Assembly: GCA_016463455.1 (NCBI GenBank)
Contig: JAEMRG010000090.1
Span: forward strand, 1 to 7,848
Length of the DNA: 7,848 nucleotides
DNA from: Rhodoferax sp.
Lineage (GTDB): Bacteria; Pseudomonadota; Gammaproteobacteria; Burkholderiales; Burkholderiaceae_C
Reading direction: 5' to 3'
The notes below the pieces were generated by a model. It searched no databases. It was not told the DNA's origin and saw only the letters and a list, made by a program, of their open reading frames with translations. Shown here piece after piece: positions 6,968 through 7,848 of the stretch (within the stretch, counting starts at the first letter, position 1; each line of letters starts with the position of its first letter). The position numbers and the translations under genes are program-made.

Positions 6968-6971
6968 GAGG
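6968..6971 (+). promoter_or_regulatory. Shine-Dalgarno of pyrE
   Basis: GAGG, followed by the seven-base spacer ACACCGC and ATG at 6979. It confirms the chosen start and the N-terminal extension relative to E. coli PyrE. Confidence 0.7.
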
Positions 6972-6978
6972 ACACCGC

Positions 6979-7701
6979 ATGACCACCCTGAGCACCAGCG
7001 CCAACCCCCATGAGACCAGCCAAAACAGCGCATTGGCGCAGGAGTTTGTGCAATTTGCCATCGCATCGGGCGTATTGCGCTTTGGCGAATTTAAAACCAA
7101 GGCCGGGCGCCTGAGCCCCTATTTCTTTAATGCCGGCTTGTTTGACGACGGCGCCAAGCTAGGCCGTTTGGCGCAGTTTTATGCCCAGGCTTTGCTGGCC
7201 AGCGGCGTGCAGTTCGATATGTTGTTTGGCCCGGCTTATAAAGGCATTCCGCTGGGCGCGGCGGTGGCGGTGGAGCTGGCGCGCCTGGGCCACAACCTGC
7301 CGTTTGCCTACAACCGCAAAGAAGCCAAAGACCACGGCGAAGGCGGCACGCTGGTAGGTGCGCCTTTGCAAGGCCGGGTGCTGATTGTTGACGACGTGAT
7401 GAGTGCAGGCACTGCGGCGCGCGAATCAATCGCTCTGATCCAAGCCGCTGGGGCTACGCCCCATGCCGTAGCGATTGCCTTGGACCGGCAGGAAATGGCG
7501 ACTGAAAAACAGGCCGATGGCAGCACCCGGGACCTGCCCCACAGCGCAGTGCAATACGTGCGCCACAACCTGGGCTTGCAAGTGTGCGCGATTGCCAATT
7601 TGGATGATTTGCTGGCCTACCTGCAAACCCAAAGCGGCGATGCCATGGGCGAACACCGCCAGCGTGTGCAGGCTTACCGGGCCCGCTACGGCGTGGCCTA
7701 A
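6979..7701 (+). CDS. pyrE: Orotate phosphoribosyltransferase
   Basis: Joins orotate to phosphoribosyl pyrophosphate to give orotidine 5'-monophosphate, the fifth step of de novo pyrimidine synthesis, in the cytoplasm. The 240-residue protein shows FNAGLF (50-55), FGPAYKGIPLG (83-93), the mobile catalytic loop RKEAKDHGEGG (113-123) and the PRPP-binding motif VLIVDDVMSAGTA (134-146). It is about 27 residues longer than E. coli PyrE (213), owing to an N-terminal tail of about 15 residues and an insertion after LDRQE near 168-195; from memory this longer form is usual in Burkholderiales. The ATG at 6979 has GAGG at 6968-6971, seven bases upstream. It is divergent from choX and followed 37 bases later by the TfoX-domain gene, with no terminator in between, so the two may share a transcript. 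Confidence 0.97.
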   Translation: MTTLSTSANPHETSQNSALAQEFVQFAIASGVLRFGEFKTKAGRLSPYFFNAGLFDDGAKLGRLAQFYAQALLASGVQFDMLFGPAYKGIPLGAAVAVELARLGHNLPFAYNRKEAKDHGEGGTLVGAPLQGRVLIVDDVMSAGTAARESIALIQAAGATPHAVAIALDRQEMATEKQADGSTRDLPHSAVQYVRHNLGLQVCAIANLDDLLAYLQTQSGDAMGEHRQRVQAYRARYGVA

Positions 7702-7738
7702 AGACCTGATGGTCCTCAGCGCCTAAGCACGGTTCGCC

Positions 7739-7848
7739 ATGGCCTCTGACTTTGGCTATATCGAATACCTGTGCGACCAGTTGCAGGGCGCAGGCACCCT
7801 CACCTACCGCAAAATGTTTGGCGAATACGCCCTGTACTGCGAAGGCAA
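7739..7848 (+). CDS. TfoX N-terminal domain protein (3' end cut by window)
   Basis: Only the first 36 codons are visible. They read MASDFGYIEYLCDQLQG and then LTYRKMFGEYALYCEGK, which is the opening of the TfoX/Sxy N-terminal domain: an N-terminal helix, then the hallmark RKMFGEYALY strand. Full-length stand-alone proteins of this type are usually about 100-120 residues. Some members (Sxy/TfoX) activate competence genes together with CRP, but most short stand-alone ones have no known role, so a competence function should not be assumed. The ATG follows the pyrE stop by 37 bases with no obvious Shine-Dalgarno; expression may depend on pyrE transcription. Confidence 0.8.
   Translation, partial: MASDFGYIEYLCDQLQGAGTLTYRKMFGEYALYCEG

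Noticed and set aside
6621..7100. A 159-codon minus-strand open frame across the choX-pyrE intergenic region
   Set aside because: It overlaps both choX (same strand, another frame) and pyrE (opposite strand). Its product is rich in Arg, Pro, Cys and Trp, typical of noise.
7702..7738. A terminator between pyrE and the TfoX-domain gene (GACC-TGAT-GGTC)
   Set aside because: The stem is only four base pairs with no T-run, too weak to support termination.

Overview
The window looks like ordinary chromosomal DNA of a betaproteobacterium, most likely order Burkholderiales and perhaps family Comamonadaceae. This rests on protein character, dense packing, frequent GTG/TTG-compatible starts and a base composition that reads as roughly 60% G+C by eye; no 16S or other taxonomic marker is present. 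Seven protein genes and the start of an eighth account for nearly all of it. The first gene is cut by the left edge and the last by the right edge. There is no rRNA, tRNA, CRISPR array, insertion sequence or phage gene.

Layout. Positions 1-2842 on the plus strand hold a Zn-dependent alkylsulfatase (SdsA1 type) followed 13 bases later by an unusually long glutathione S-transferase-like protein. The latter meets a convergent exodeoxyribonuclease III gene (xth, minus strand) so tightly that both TAA stops lie in one six-base palindrome. Upstream of xth on the same minus strand is a compact three-gene operon for an ABC choline importer: choX (periplasmic binding protein), choW (permease) and choV (ATPase), joined by a 4-base gap and an 8-base overlap. 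A 192-base divergent intergenic region separates choX from pyrE (orotate phosphoribosyltransferase, plus strand), which is followed by the beginning of a TfoX N-terminal-domain gene.

How they work together. choXWV form one machine: ChoX captures choline in the periplasm, ChoW forms the channel and ChoV powers it. All six ligand residues known from Sinorhizobium meliloti ChoX are present at a constant +3 offset. No choline oxidation genes (betA, betB, betI) are in view, so the fate of the choline is not shown. The alkylsulfatase releases sulfate and an alcohol from alkyl sulfate esters; a functional link to the adjacent GST-like protein is only suggested by proximity. pyrE and xth are housekeeping genes.

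Most interesting point. The xth product resembles Pseudomonas Crc over its whole length and sits in the same pyrE neighbourhood as crc, yet keeps every catalytic residue that Crc has lost. The choXWV operon appears to lie between two genes that are otherwise neighbours. I see no convincing undescribed system in this window.
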